From Yinghuangia elevatio (GTDB lineage: Bacteria > Actinomycetota > Actinomycetes > Streptomycetales > Streptomycetaceae), in contig NZ_JBEZFP010000003.1 of NCBI RefSeq assembly GCF_040649515.1, positions 91,887-155,886 of the forward strand: 64,000 bases of DNA, in the 5' to 3' direction. Made by a program: the position numbers and the translations under genes. The notes under the pieces were generated by a model. That model ran no database searches. It saw nothing but the letters and a program-made list of their open reading frames with translations, and was not told where the DNA came from. Positions within the stretch are counted from its first letter, which is position 1, and each line of letters begins with the position of its first letter. Positions 24,338-32,373 of the stretch are shown in pieces.

Positions 24338-25687
24338 ATGAACGGCGATCACCCTCCCGCGTCCGCAGGCCTCTCCGACCCCGGTTCGGCGTCCCGTTGG
24401 GTCGACGCGGAGGAGCTGGTGGCGTACGACCGCCGGCACATCTGGCACCCGTACGCGAGCGCGCTGGGCGACGCCCCGCTCTTCCCCGTCGTGTCCGCCG
24501 AGGGCGTGCGCCTGCGGCTGGCCGACGGCCGCGAACTGGTCGACGGCATGGCCTCGTGGTGGTCCGCGATCCACGGCTACAACCACCCCGCTCTGAACGC
24601 CGCCGCCCGCCGCCAGTTGGACGCGATGGCACACGTCATGTTCGGCGGGCTCACCCACCCGCCCGCCGTCGAACTGGCCCGCCGCCTCGTCGAGCTGACG
24701 CCCGAGCCTCTGCAACGGGTCTTCCTCGCCGACTCCGGCTCGGTGTCCGTCGAGGTCGCGCTCAAGATGGCGTTGCAGTACCAGCGTGCCCGCGGCCAGA
24801 ACGGCCGCACACGGATGGTGACCGTGCGCGGCGGCTACCACGGCGACACCTTCGGCGCGATGGCCGTGTGCGACCCCGAGGGCGGCATGCACAGCCTGTG
24901 GTCGGGCGCGTTGCCGGAGCACTTGTTCGCCCCGATCCCGCCCGCCGGGTTCGCCCGGCCGCTCGTCGACGCGGACACCGCCGAACTCGCGGACCTGCTC
25001 GCGAAGCACGGGGACGAGGTCGCGGCGGTGGTGCTGGAGCCGATCGTGCAGGGCGCGGGCGGCATGCGGTTCCACTCCCCGGCGTACCTCGCGCGTGTAC
25101 GCGAACTGTGCGACGAGCACGGCGTGCTGCTGATCGCCGACGAGATCGCCACCGGATTCGGCCGCACGGGCGCGATGTTCGCCTGCGACCACGCCGGGAT
25201 CTCCCCCGACATCATGTGCGTCGGCAAGGCGATGACGGGCGGCTATCTCACCATGGCGGCCACCCTGTGCACCGACGAGGTGGCCGAGACGATCAGCCGG
25301 GCCCACGGCGCGTTCATGCACGGCCCGACGTACATGGCCAACCCCCTCGCGGCGGCGGTCGCCGTCGCCAGCATCGACCTTCTCACTTCCGGACCGTGGC
25401 GCGACCGGGTCGCCGCGCTGGAGGCCGGTCTGCGCACCGGCCTCGAACCGGCCCGCGCGCTCCCGCAGGTGGCCGACGTCCGGGTCCTGGGCGGCATCGG
25501 CGTCATCGAACTGCGGACCCCCGTCGACATGGCCCGCGTGCAGCCGGCCTTCGTCGAACGCGGTGTCTGGGTACGCCCGTTCGGCAAGCTCGTCTACGTC
25601 ATGCCGCCGTACGTGATGACCGCCGACGACCTGGCCCTGGTCACCGCGGCCATGGTCGACGTGGTGGAGAACGTGCACACCGGCTGA
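24338..25687 (+). CDS. bioA: adenosylmethionine-8-amino-7-oxononanoate aminotransferase
   Basis: PLP-dependent transaminase converting 8-amino-7-oxononanoate to 7,8-diaminononanoate with S-adenosylmethionine as amino donor, in biotin synthesis. The 449 residues show the BioA-typical N-terminal HIWHPYAS, MASWWSAIHGYNHP near 72, the cofactor motif LIADEIATGFGRTG near 265, and the Schiff-base lysine in CVGKAMTGGYL near 297. TAGCGT at 24325-24330, just before the ATG, suggests a leaderless transcript. bioB, bioD and bioF are not beside it; the flanking genes are unrelated, so this is an isolated biotin gene. Other class III aminotransferases share the fold, but the N-terminal HxWHPY motif favours BioA. 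Confidence 0.9.
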   Translation: MNGDHPPASAGLSDPGSASRWVDAEELVAYDRRHIWHPYASALGDAPLFPVVSAEGVRLRLADGRELVDGMASWWSAIHGYNHPALNAAARRQLDAMAHVMFGGLTHPPAVELARRLVELTPEPLQRVFLADSGSVSVEVALKMALQYQRARGQNGRTRMVTVRGGYHGDTFGAMAVCDPEGGMHSLWSGALPEHLFAPIPPAGFARPLVDADTAELADLLAKHGDEVAAVVLEPIVQGAGGMRFHSPAYLARVRELCDEHGVLLIADEIATGFGRTGAMFACDHAGISPDIMCVGKAMTGGYLTMAATLCTDEVAETISRAHGAFMHGPTYMANPLAAAVAVASIDLLTSGPWRDRVAALEAGLRTGLEPARALPQVADVRVLGGIGVIELRTPVDMARVQPAFVERGVWVRPFGKLVYVMPPYVMTADDLALVTAAMVDVVENVHTG

Positions 25688-25729
25688 GCGCCGACGCCCG
25701 CCGACGGCCCGGATCCGACGCGCCCCAGG

Positions 25730-25754
25730 CAAACCTGACGGTTTCTCAGGTTTG
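25730..25754. promoter_or_regulatory. inverted repeat CAAACCTGA / TCAGGTTTG before the repeat-protein gene
   Basis: Nine-base perfect arms (25730-25738 and 25746-25754) flank a 7-base centre, 43 bases after bioA and 49 bases before the next start codon. The arms are AT-richer than the surroundings. It may end bioA transcription or act as an operator for the downstream gene. Confidence 0.5.
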
Positions 25755-25803
25755 TGGGGTGGTTTGCCCGCATCGCAACGGGCTCTGGGTCGTTGGAGTT
25801 TAC

Positions 25804-26529
25804 GTGTTCACCTTCGACGACTCCCCGCTCTCCGGTGCCGCCGGCCAGAACGAGTTCGCGCCTCCGGGTTCGCCCACACCGATCTTCGACCGGCTGTTCG
25901 AGGAGTGGCAGCGGATGTTCCGGGCGGTGCCCGGGGACCGCTACGGCGAGGGGTTCGGCGCGGCCGGCGGGATGCACACCGGGATGTCGTCGGGGATCCA
26001 GGGCATGCAGTCGGGGATGCAATCGGGGATGCAGTCCACGGTGCACTCCGGCGTTCACTCCGGGATGCAGGCCGCGGTTCAGGTGTACTCGTCAGGGGGC
26101 TACTCGACGCCCTCGCCCATGTCGGTTCCGGCCTTCCGGACGGAGCAGGGGCACGGTGCCGGGCAGAACCAGAGCTACTCGCAGTCGTACGGCAGTTCGG
26201 GCGGCTACGGCCTCTCGCAGAACCTGCAGTACGGCGGGTCGGGCGGCCAGCCGGGTTCTCCGACGGGCGGTTCCCCGATGGGCAACTCGTCGATGGGAAA
26301 CTCTCCGATGGGCAACTCACCCATGGGCAACGCCTCGATGGCCAACGCGCCGATGGGCAACTCGTCGATGGGCAACTCGTCGATGAACACGCCGCCGCCG
26401 ATGCACGCCCAGGGCGCGTACGAGTCGTACGGGCAGCCGAGCCGCCCCTCCCCCATGCCGAACCGGCAGCCGTCCGGGCTCGCGCTGATGCCCGTCGCCG
26501 GATATCAGACGCAGCACATGCCGCTGTAG
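25804..26529 (+). CDS. low-complexity repeat protein (GMQS tetrads and SPMGN pentads)
   Basis: Protein of 241 residues that I do not recognise. A short ordered-looking N-terminus (about 1-50) includes PTPIFDRLFEEWQRMFRAV, an amphipathic helix. Residues about 56-93 are a four-residue repeat (GMHT, GMSS, GIQ, GMQS, TVHS, GVHS), and residues 157-196 are eight pentads of the form S(P/S)MGN. Tyr/Ser/Gly/Gln-rich segments (SYSQSYGSSGGYG) lie between. There is no signal peptide, membrane helix or charged cluster. GTG start with GGAG six bases upstream. Such composition predicts a disordered, self-associating protein. It is a single-gene unit between an inverted repeat and a terminator. Confidence 0.7.
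   Translation: MFTFDDSPLSGAAGQNEFAPPGSPTPIFDRLFEEWQRMFRAVPGDRYGEGFGAAGGMHTGMSSGIQGMQSGMQSGMQSTVHSGVHSGMQAAVQVYSSGGYSTPSPMSVPAFRTEQGHGAGQNQSYSQSYGSSGGYGLSQNLQYGGSGGQPGSPTGGSPMGNSSMGNSPMGNSPMGNASMANAPMGNSSMGNSSMNTPPPMHAQGAYESYGQPSRPSPMPNRQPSGLALMPVAGYQTQHMPL
25969..26082 (+). repeat. 12-base coding repeat array
   Basis: About ten 12-base units of the type GGGATGCAGTCG (one shortened to 9 bases) encode the GMQS/GVHS tetrads of the low-complexity protein. Variation lies in both synonymous and non-synonymous positions, so the array is old enough to have diverged. Confidence 0.75.
26272..26391 (+). repeat. 15-base coding repeat array, eight units
   Basis: Eight consecutive 15-base units related to TCGTCGATGGGCAAC encode the S(P/S)MGN pentads. 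Third-position differences between units show the repeat is kept at protein level. Confidence 0.85.
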
Positions 26530-26545
26530 CGGCAAGCGTGACAGC

Positions 26546-26583
26546 ACGAGGCCCGGAACCCCACCTGGGGTTCCGGGCCTCGT
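26546..26583. terminator. perfect 17-bp bidirectional terminator
   Basis: ACGAGGCCCGGAACCCC (26546-26562) pairs with its exact complement at 26567-26583 around the loop ACCT. It separates the convergent repeat-protein gene and der. Confidence 0.9.
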
Positions 26584-26638
26584 CACGTGCTCGGCGGCGC
26601 CCGGTCACCGGCGTACGGTCACCGGCGCGGGGCCACGC

Positions 26639-28120
26639 CTACTTGCCCGGCTTGCGCGAGCGCTTCTCGCGGACCTTCATGCGGATCTCGATCGGGGTGC
26701 CCGGGAAGCCGAACTCCTCGCGCAGGCGCCGCTCCACGAAGCGGCGGTAGCCGGCCTCCAGGAAGCCCGAGGTGAACAGCACGAACCGGGGCGGCTTGGT
26801 GCCGGCCTGGGTGCCGAACAGGATGCGGGGCTGCTTGCCGCCGCGTACCGGGTGCGGATGGGCCGCGACGATCTGGCCGAGGAAGGCGTTGAGGCGCCCG
26901 GTCGGGATGCGCTTCTCCCAGCTGTCCAGGGCGGTTTCGATCGCCGGGACCAGCTTCTCCATGTGCCGGCCGGTCTTCGCCGAGACGTTGACGCGCGGCG
27001 CCCACTGGACCTGGACGAGGTCCTTCTCGATCTCGCGTTCGAGGTAGTAGCGGCGCTCCTCGTCGAGAAGGTCCCACTTGTTGTACGCGATGACGATCGC
27101 GCGGCCCGACTCGATCGCCAGCGAGATGATGCGGGTGTCCTGCTCGGCCAGGCGCTCGCTCGCGTCGACCAGGATGACCGCGACCTCGGCCTTCTCCAGC
27201 GCGGCCGTGGTGCGCAGCGACGCGTAGAAATCCGCGCCCTGGGTGAGGTGCACGCGCCGCCGGATGCCGGCGGTGTCGACGAACTTCCAGGTCTTGCCAC
27301 CCAGTTCGATCAGCTCGTCGACCGGGTCGCGGGTCGTCCCGGCCAGCGGGTCGACGACGACGCGCGTCTCCCCGGCGAGCTTGTTGAGCATCGACGACTT
27401 GCCGACGTTGGGGCGGCCGAGCAGCGCGACGCGGCGCGGACCGCCGGGACCGGTGCCGAAGCGCTGCGCGGGCGCCTCGGGCAGGGCCTCCAGGACGGCA
27501 TCCAGCAGGTCGCCGCTGCCGCGGCCGTGCACCGCGGAGACGGGGTACGGCATGCCGAGACCGAGCGACCACAGCGCCGCGGCGTCGGCCTCCAGCGCCA
27601 GGTTGTCGACCTTGTTGGCGGCCAGCACGACCGGCTTGCCGGCCCGGCGCAACAGCTTGACGACGGCCTCGTCGGTGTCGGTCGCGCCGACCGTGGCGTC
27701 CACGACGAAGAGGATGGCGTCGGCGTTGTCGATGGCGTACTCGGCCTGGAGCGCGACCGACAGGTCGATACCCGCGACGTCCTTCTCCCAGCCGCCGGTG
27801 TCGACGACGGTGAAGCGGCGGCCGTTCCAGTCGGCGTCGTACTTGACGCGGTCGCGGGTGACCCCGGGGGTGTCCTCGACCACCGCCTGGCGGCGGCCGA
27901 TGATGCGGTTGACGAGCGTGGACTTGCCGACGTTGGGGCGGCCCACGACGGCGAGGACGGGCATCGCGGCGTGTGCCTCGGCCTCCTCCTCGCCGCCGCC
28001 GAGGAGGTCTCCCCCGGCGTCGACCCACTCGTCGGGGTCGAAATCGGCCTCCCACGCCTCGGGGTCGATGCCCCCGGAGAACTCGTCGGCGGATGCGCCG
28101 GATCCGGCGTCGTGCTGCAT
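26639..28120 (-). CDS. der: ribosome-biogenesis GTPase Der (EngA)
   Basis: Double-GTPase required for 50S subunit maturation; acts in the cytoplasm on pre-ribosomes. The 493 residues hold G domain 1 with GRPNVGKSTLVNRI near 60, DTGGW and NKVD; G domain 2 with GRPNVGKSSMLNKL near 235, DTAGIRRR and NKWD; and a C-terminal KH-like domain ending in KVREKRSRKPGK. An acidic N-terminal extension of about 50 residues (rich in Glu, Asp and Gly) precedes the first G domain, as is common in Streptomyces Der. The ATG at 28120 with GAGGA was chosen. It follows plsC and cmk on the same strand, the usual order in this group. Confidence 0.97.
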   Translation of the reverse strand: MQHDAGSGASADEFSGGIDPEAWEADFDPDEWVDAGGDLLGGGEEEAEAHAAMPVLAVVGRPNVGKSTLVNRIIGRRQAVVEDTPGVTRDRVKYDADWNGRRFTVVDTGGWEKDVAGIDLSVALQAEYAIDNADAILFVVDATVGATDTDEAVVKLLRRAGKPVVLAANKVDNLALEADAAALWSLGLGMPYPVSAVHGRGSGDLLDAVLEALPEAPAQRFGTGPGGPRRVALLGRPNVGKSSMLNKLAGETRVVVDPLAGTTRDPVDELIELGGKTWKFVDTAGIRRRVHLTQGADFYASLRTTAALEKAEVAVILVDASERLAEQDTRIISLAIESGRAIVIAYNKWDLLDEERRYYLEREIEKDLVQVQWAPRVNVSAKTGRHMEKLVPAIETALDSWEKRIPTGRLNAFLGQIVAAHPHPVRGGKQPRILFGTQAGTKPPRFVLFTSGFLEAGYRRFVERRLREEFGFPGTPIEIRMKVREKRSRKPGK

Positions 28121-28149
28121 GGGTGGCGTCCTCGTGATCGGTGGTGTTC

Positions 28150-28896
28150 TCAGGCGCGCGCGTCGGCGGCGGGAAGGTCGGCGGCGGGTGCCGCGGACCG
28201 TCCGGTCAGACGCTCGGCCTCGTGCAAGTGTGCGGTCAGTCGCTCGACGATGCGGCGCGACGCGTCGGTGACGGCGCTGCGGGTCCGCGTGCCGGTGTCG
28301 GCGGCGGGGAGGAAGGGCTTGCCGTACACGACGTCGATCTTCGCGCGGAAGGCCGGCAGTGCCCCGATGGACGCGCCGCGTTCGCCCGTCCCCAGGCACG
28401 CGACGGGCACGATCGGCGCGCCCGAGCGCATCGCGAGGTACGCGAGCCCGTTGTGGACCTCGGAGAAGTCGCCGGAGCCGCGCGTACCCTCCGGGAACAC
28501 GCCCAGGCAGTTCCCGGCGCGGAGCACGGTGAGCGAGTCCATGATCATGCCGCGGTCGGCGCTGCCCCGGTTGACCGGGATGTGGCCGATGCCGCGCAGG
28601 ACGGGGTCGAGCACGCCGGTGAACATCTCCTGCTTGACCCAGAAGTGCACCGGGCGCGGGCAGAAGGCGTACAGCAGCGGTCCGTCGGCGAAGTTGGTGT
28701 GGTTGCCGGCCAGGATCACCGGCCCGCCGAGCGGGACGTTGTGGGTGCCGAGCGAGCGTACGCGCCAGAACGAGCGCAGCAGCGGGATGCCGATGCGGTG
28801 CGCGGCGGCGGACAGCGGCGGCTTGGTGATGTCGGTGGGTACGGGCCAGCGGGTCCGGCTGCCCCCGTTGCCGCGCTGCCCGGGCAGATCGCTCAC
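28150..28896 (-). CDS. plsC: lysophospholipid (1-acylglycerol-3-phosphate) acyltransferase
   Basis: Membrane-associated PlsC-family acyltransferase of 248 residues, probably making phosphatidic acid from 1-acylglycerol-3-phosphate. The catalytic H(X4)D motif is GNHTNFADGPL near 65, and the glycerol-phosphate-binding motif is FPEGTRGSGDF near 130, followed by IVPVACLGTG. The GTG start overlaps the cmk stop as GTGA, so translation is coupled to cmk. This cmk-plsC-der arrangement is conserved in actinobacteria. Exact acyl acceptor is not proven by sequence. Confidence 0.92.
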   Translation of the reverse strand: MSDLPGQRGNGGSRTRWPVPTDITKPPLSAAAHRIGIPLLRSFWRVRSLGTHNVPLGGPVILAGNHTNFADGPLLYAFCPRPVHFWVKQEMFTGVLDPVLRGIGHIPVNRGSADRGMIMDSLTVLRAGNCLGVFPEGTRGSGDFSEVHNGLAYLAMRSGAPIVPVACLGTGERGASIGALPAFRAKIDVVYGKPFLPAADTGTRTRSAVTDASRRIVERLTAHLHEAERLTGRSAAPAADLPAADARA

Positions 28897-29630
28897 CGCA
28901 GGGCTTCTCCGGCGGGCTCGGGCGCACCCGCGGCCACCGCGGAACCCCCGTCGACGGCCCGCGCGACGAGCCCGAGCAGGTGCTCCACGACCTGGTCGCG
29001 GTCCATCTCGGTGGTGTCGACCAAGAGGCCGTCGGCCGCCAGTGTGAGCGGTGCCGTGGCCCGGCCCGAGTCGAGCGCGTCGCGGCGGGCGAGATCCGCC
29101 TGCGTGGCGTTGACGTCGGTCGCGGGGTCGTCGCTCTCGGCGTTGCGCCTCGCGGCCCGCGCCGCCTCGGACGCGGTCAGGTACACCTTCAGCGCCGCGT
29201 CGGGGGCCACCACCGTGCCGATGTCGCGGCCCTCGACCACGATGCCGCCGGAGCCGATCACGGCCCGCTGCATCGCGACCAGGCGCGTCCGCACCTCCGG
29301 GACCGCGCTGACGGCGCTCACCGAGCCGGTGACCTCGGGCCCCCGGATCGGCCCGGCGACGTCGATGCCGTCCACCGTGATGGTCGGCCCGGACGGGTCC
29401 GTCCCCGACACCAGCTCGGGCTTGTCCGCCGCGGCGGCCACCGCGACCGCGTCCGTCACCTCGACGCCGTTGTGCAGCATCCACCAGGTCATCGCCCGGT
29501 ACATCGCGCCCGTGTCGAGGTAGCGCAGCCCGAGCCGCCGGGCGACCTCGCGCGACACGCTGGACTTGCCGGAGCCGGACGGACCGTCGACCGCGACCAC
29601 GATCGTCGCGAGCGGCGTGCGTGTATCCAC
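28893..29630 (-). CDS. cmk: (d)CMP kinase
   Basis: Phosphorylates CMP and dCMP with ATP. At 245 residues it has the P-loop DGPSGSGKSSVSRE at 15-28, the substrate-binding LDTGAMYRAMTWW near 40, VVEGRDIGTVVAPDA near 125 and the lid region DALDSGRATAPL near 190. GTG at 29630 was preferred because GAAGGG lies about 10 bases upstream and the P-loop spacing fits the family; an extended frame to 29711 has no ribosome site. It is the first gene of the cmk-plsC-der unit. In Streptomyces tyrA normally sits just upstream; here tyrA is 22 kb away. Confidence 0.96.
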   Translation of the reverse strand: MDTRTPLATIVVAVDGPSGSGKSSVSREVARRLGLRYLDTGAMYRAMTWWMLHNGVEVTDAVAVAAAADKPELVSGTDPSGPTITVDGIDVAGPIRGPEVTGSVSAVSAVPEVRTRLVAMQRAVIGSGGIVVEGRDIGTVVAPDAALKVYLTASEAARAARRNAESDDPATDVNATQADLARRDALDSGRATAPLTLAADGLLVDTTEMDRDQVVEHLLGLVARAVDGGSAVAAGAPEPAGEALR

Positions 29631-29797
29631 GGTCGATGACCCTTCGATTCCTGGGGATGTCACCCCCGAGGGTACCGGGAACCGCCGCACCCGATCATCC
29701 CCGAATCCCACCCCATCCCGTCGCCGGCCCCGCCACGCGCCGCGGCCGCGGCGACCGGGGCCTCGCGGTGTCTCCGCAGCCCGCTGTCAAGTCGCCC

Positions 29798-30165
29798 ATG
29801 AACCCGTCCTCCGTGCTGCCCGGCCAGGCACCTTCCGCGGTGATCGACGCGATACTGCCCGGGCGGATCTGCCGCTCCTGGACCTCCTCCCGGCCGGACA
29901 TGAGCATCCCGACCCCGCGGTCCTGGCACAGGCGGTCGGGCACGACTCGGTCGGCGTGCGCCGCGCCGCGGCCGGAAATCCCACGGTCTCGCCGGAGCTG
30001 CTCGTGCGGATGACGAACCGCACCGCCGAGTCGGCCAAGACGACGGGCCCGGCGGCGCGGGAGCTGGCGGGTGTGGTCCTGGAACACCGGCGGGCCACGC
30101 GCTCGGTGCTGCCGGCGGTCACCCGTTTCGTGGATCGCGCGGGGTCCCCGATGACGTGTTCGACT
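29798..30165 (+). pseudogene. decayed leucine-rich-repeat-variant (LRV)-like gene fragment
   Basis: The 0.8-kb gap between cmk and the oxidoreductase gene has no intact gene. From ATG 29798 one frame reads NPSSVLPGQAPSAVIDAILP, then a second frame continues with LPLLDLLPAGHEHPDPAV, VGVRRAAAGNPTVSPELLVR and so on. HPDPAV plus VRRAAAGNPTVSPELL is the repeat pattern of LRV/HEAT-like proteins. The frames disagree and the similarity fades after about 30160, so this is probably a frameshifted remnant. The remaining part up to 30450 shows no clear gene. Confidence 0.35.
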
Positions 30166-30451
30166 CCCCCGCGTCCCGCCTCTCGCCGCAGGAGCCGTAC
30201 GCGACCGCCAAGCCGGCCGACCCCCGCCCGATCGCGTTCGCGGTCTCCGGACTGCGCGACATGGCCGTCGCCGCGTCCCCCGACGGTGCGCACTTCCTTG
30301 ACGACGACGACGCTCCGCGCGCCCACCCGGTCGGCGTCGTCGCCACCGCATGGCCGGTACATCCGTTTGCGGTCCCGGCACCGAGCGGGAATCCGGTGAT
30401 CATCCGGGCTGTTGCAGCGACGCGTCAGCAGCAGCCGTCGAAGGGCTCTCA

Positions 30452-31357
30452 GTGCGTGCCGTACAGATCGATCGCTTCGGTGCACCCGACGTGCTCCGCG
30501 TAGTCGACGCTCCCCAACCCGAACCGGGGCCCGGGGAAGTGCTGATCCGGAGCATCGCGACCGGCATCAACCCCGTCGACGACAAGACGCGCGCGGGGGC
30601 GATCGGCGAGGGGACACCGCCTTTGCCGATGACACTCGGCTGGGACTTGGCCGGCATCGTGGTGGACGGTGGCGACAGCGGGCTGCGTGTGGGGGAACGG
30701 GTCGTCGCGATGTCGCACCAGCTCGACTCCGGCCGGGGCACCTGGGCCGACCTGGTCGCTTTGCCGGCGCGGGCTGTCGCCGCCGCGCCGCAGTCGGTCA
30801 GTCTCGTCGAAGCAGCCATCTTGCCGCTCCCGGGACTCACTGCCTTGCAGACCCTGAACTGGCTGGCACTGTCCGCCGGGGAACGGCTGCTCATAGCGGG
30901 CGCCGCGGGAGCGGTCGGCGGGTTGGCCCTGCAGATCGCCCGGGCTCGGGGCGTCCGGGTGGACGCCCTCGTCTCTCGGAACGCGCATGCCGGATTCGCC
31001 CGCGACCACGGTGCCGACTTCGTCACCACCCACCCCGGCGCCCTCGAACAACGCGGCTACGACGCGGTCTTCGACACGGTCGGCGCCTTCGTGACCGAGG
31101 CCGTGGCCGACGGCGGCCGGTACGCGTCGATCGCCACCCAGGCCGGGCCCGTCCCCGACCAGTCCTCCCGCGGTGTGCGCACGGTCGTCAACCAGGTGCG
31201 CGAGGACGGCGCGGGACTCGCCGAGCTGGCCGATCTTGTCGACCGCGGTTCCTTGCGGCCGCGCGTGCACGCCGCGTTCGGACTGCACGAGATCCGGGCG
31301 GCACATGCACGTTTCCTGCAGGGCGGCTTGGCGGGGAAGGTCGCGATGACCTTCTGA
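30452..31357 (+). CDS. zinc-independent MDR oxidoreductase (quinone oxidoreductase-like)
   Basis: NADP(H)-dependent reductase of 301 residues, medium-chain dehydrogenase fold. It opens with VRAVQIDRFGAPDVLRV, keeps the INPVDDKTR segment that replaces the catalytic zinc site, and has the Rossmann motif AGAAGAVGGLALQIA near 150. No structural-zinc cysteines are present. It resembles quinone reductase/enoyl reductase proteins that act on reactive enones. GTG start at 30452 with GAAGGG 9 bases upstream. It stands alone on the plus strand, flanked by a decayed region and by a degenerate repeat. Substrate unknown. Confidence 0.87.
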   Translation: MRAVQIDRFGAPDVLRVVDAPQPEPGPGEVLIRSIATGINPVDDKTRAGAIGEGTPPLPMTLGWDLAGIVVDGGDSGLRVGERVVAMSHQLDSGRGTWADLVALPARAVAAAPQSVSLVEAAILPLPGLTALQTLNWLALSAGERLLIAGAAGAVGGLALQIARARGVRVDALVSRNAHAGFARDHGADFVTTHPGALEQRGYDAVFDTVGAFVTEAVADGGRYASIATQAGPVPDQSSRGVRTVVNQVREDGAGLAELADLVDRGSLRPRVHAAFGLHEIRAAHARFLQGGLAGKVAMTF

Positions 31358-31364
31358 CCCTGTA

Positions 31365-31450
31365 CGCCTTGTCCCGCGGCTTGTCCTTTGCGGCATGTCC
31401 TGTGCGACTTGCTTCTTGTGACCTGTCCTGTGCGACGACGTCCTGCACGA
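31365..31450. repeat. degenerate short tandem repeat around TGTCCTGTGCGAC
   Basis: Variants of CTTGTCC and TGTCCTGTGCGAC recur every 12-20 bases in the convergent gap after the oxidoreductase gene; two copies of TGTCCTGTGCGAC are exact. No coding function is seen. Confidence 0.45.
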
Positions 31451-31499
31451 CTCGTCGGCCGACGTGTCCGTGCTCAGGGCGGCGCGAAGCCAGGCGAGG

Positions 31500-32261
31500 T
31501 CAGGTGCTGCGACCTGCCTCGACGTCCATCTCTGCCTCTACCTCTGCCGATGCCTTGGACGATGTCCCTGCCGATGTCTCTGCTTCTGGGAGGTAGGGGC
31601 TGAAGTGCTCGGCGACGAGGTCGGTGATTGTGTCGGCGTCCCGCGAGCCGTCGATCTCGATGACGCGGATGCCGAGTCGGTGCGCGGAGCGGACGGCGTC
31701 CTCGGCGACGAGGCGGTCCCGGGCGAGCCGGTTGGCCTGCGCGCGGGCGGGGTCCGTGACGCGGTTCCCGAGCGAGGCCGCGCGGGGCAGTTCGCGTACC
31801 TGCTGCCGGCGGAACTCGGGTGTGGGCACCATCACGACCATCCGGCGCGGTGAATCGGCGAGGGGGGCGACGAGTTCGGGGCGGAGTCCCCAGCCTTCGG
31901 CGATGACCGGGCGGCCGGAGACGAGTGCGCGCAGGTCGTCGAGGGCCCATTGGAAGCGCTCGGGGAAGCCTTCCAGCGTCGTCGCGGCCATCTGTTCCGG
32001 GGTGGTGTCGACCCACACCGTGTCGGGGTCGGGCTCGGCGGCGGGCTCGCCTAGAGCGACGCGACGGGCGATCCGGCGGTCGTTGTGGCCGCGGGCGTCG
32101 TGGTAGTCGTACTGATAGACGGTGACGCCGTACCGAACGGCCAGCAGCCGGGCGACCGTCGACTTGCCGGCCCATTGACCGCCGCCGATCCACAGCGCGT
32201 TGCGCAGGGTGCCGAAGGGATCCGGGACTTCGCTGTCGTCACGAGGGCCAGGGCTGGTCAT
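31500..32261 (-). CDS. P-loop NTPase / small-molecule kinase-like protein
   Basis: Protein of 253 residues with an N-terminal P-loop GGGQWAGKSTVARLLAVRYG near 26, followed by YQYDYHDARGHNDR and PVIAEGWGLRPELVAPLAD near 115, which matches the fold of small nucleotide, gluconate or shikimate-type kinases (cytidylate kinase-like). A basic lid region (RRQQVRELPRAASLGNR) follows. The C-terminal 25 residues (KASAEVEAEMDVEAG) are low-complexity and encoded by degenerate 12-base repeats. The substrate is unknown. It is separated by 112 bases from the MFS exporter upstream on the same strand; antibiotic phosphotransferase-like roles are possible but unsupported. Confidence 0.75.
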   Translation of the reverse strand: MTSPGPRDDSEVPDPFGTLRNALWIGGGQWAGKSTVARLLAVRYGVTVYQYDYHDARGHNDRRIARRVALGEPAAEPDPDTVWVDTTPEQMAATTLEGFPERFQWALDDLRALVSGRPVIAEGWGLRPELVAPLADSPRRMVVMVPTPEFRRQQVRELPRAASLGNRVTDPARAQANRLARDRLVAEDAVRSAHRLGIRVIEIDGSRDADTITDLVAEHFSPYLPEAETSAGTSSKASAEVEAEMDVEAGRST

Positions 32262-32373
32262 CTGCGGTCCTCCCGGTCCGGCGAGCGTCTCGACTGCGAC
32301 AAGGCATCGTCCCGCATCTGCCCGGCTGCTGCCGTACGACGCCCGGGCGGCAGACGTCGGGCAGCACGCCGCG

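Noticed and set aside
26852..29047. A 731-codon plus-strand frame opposite der, plsC and cmk
   Set aside because: Three conserved essential minus-strand genes explain this DNA completely.
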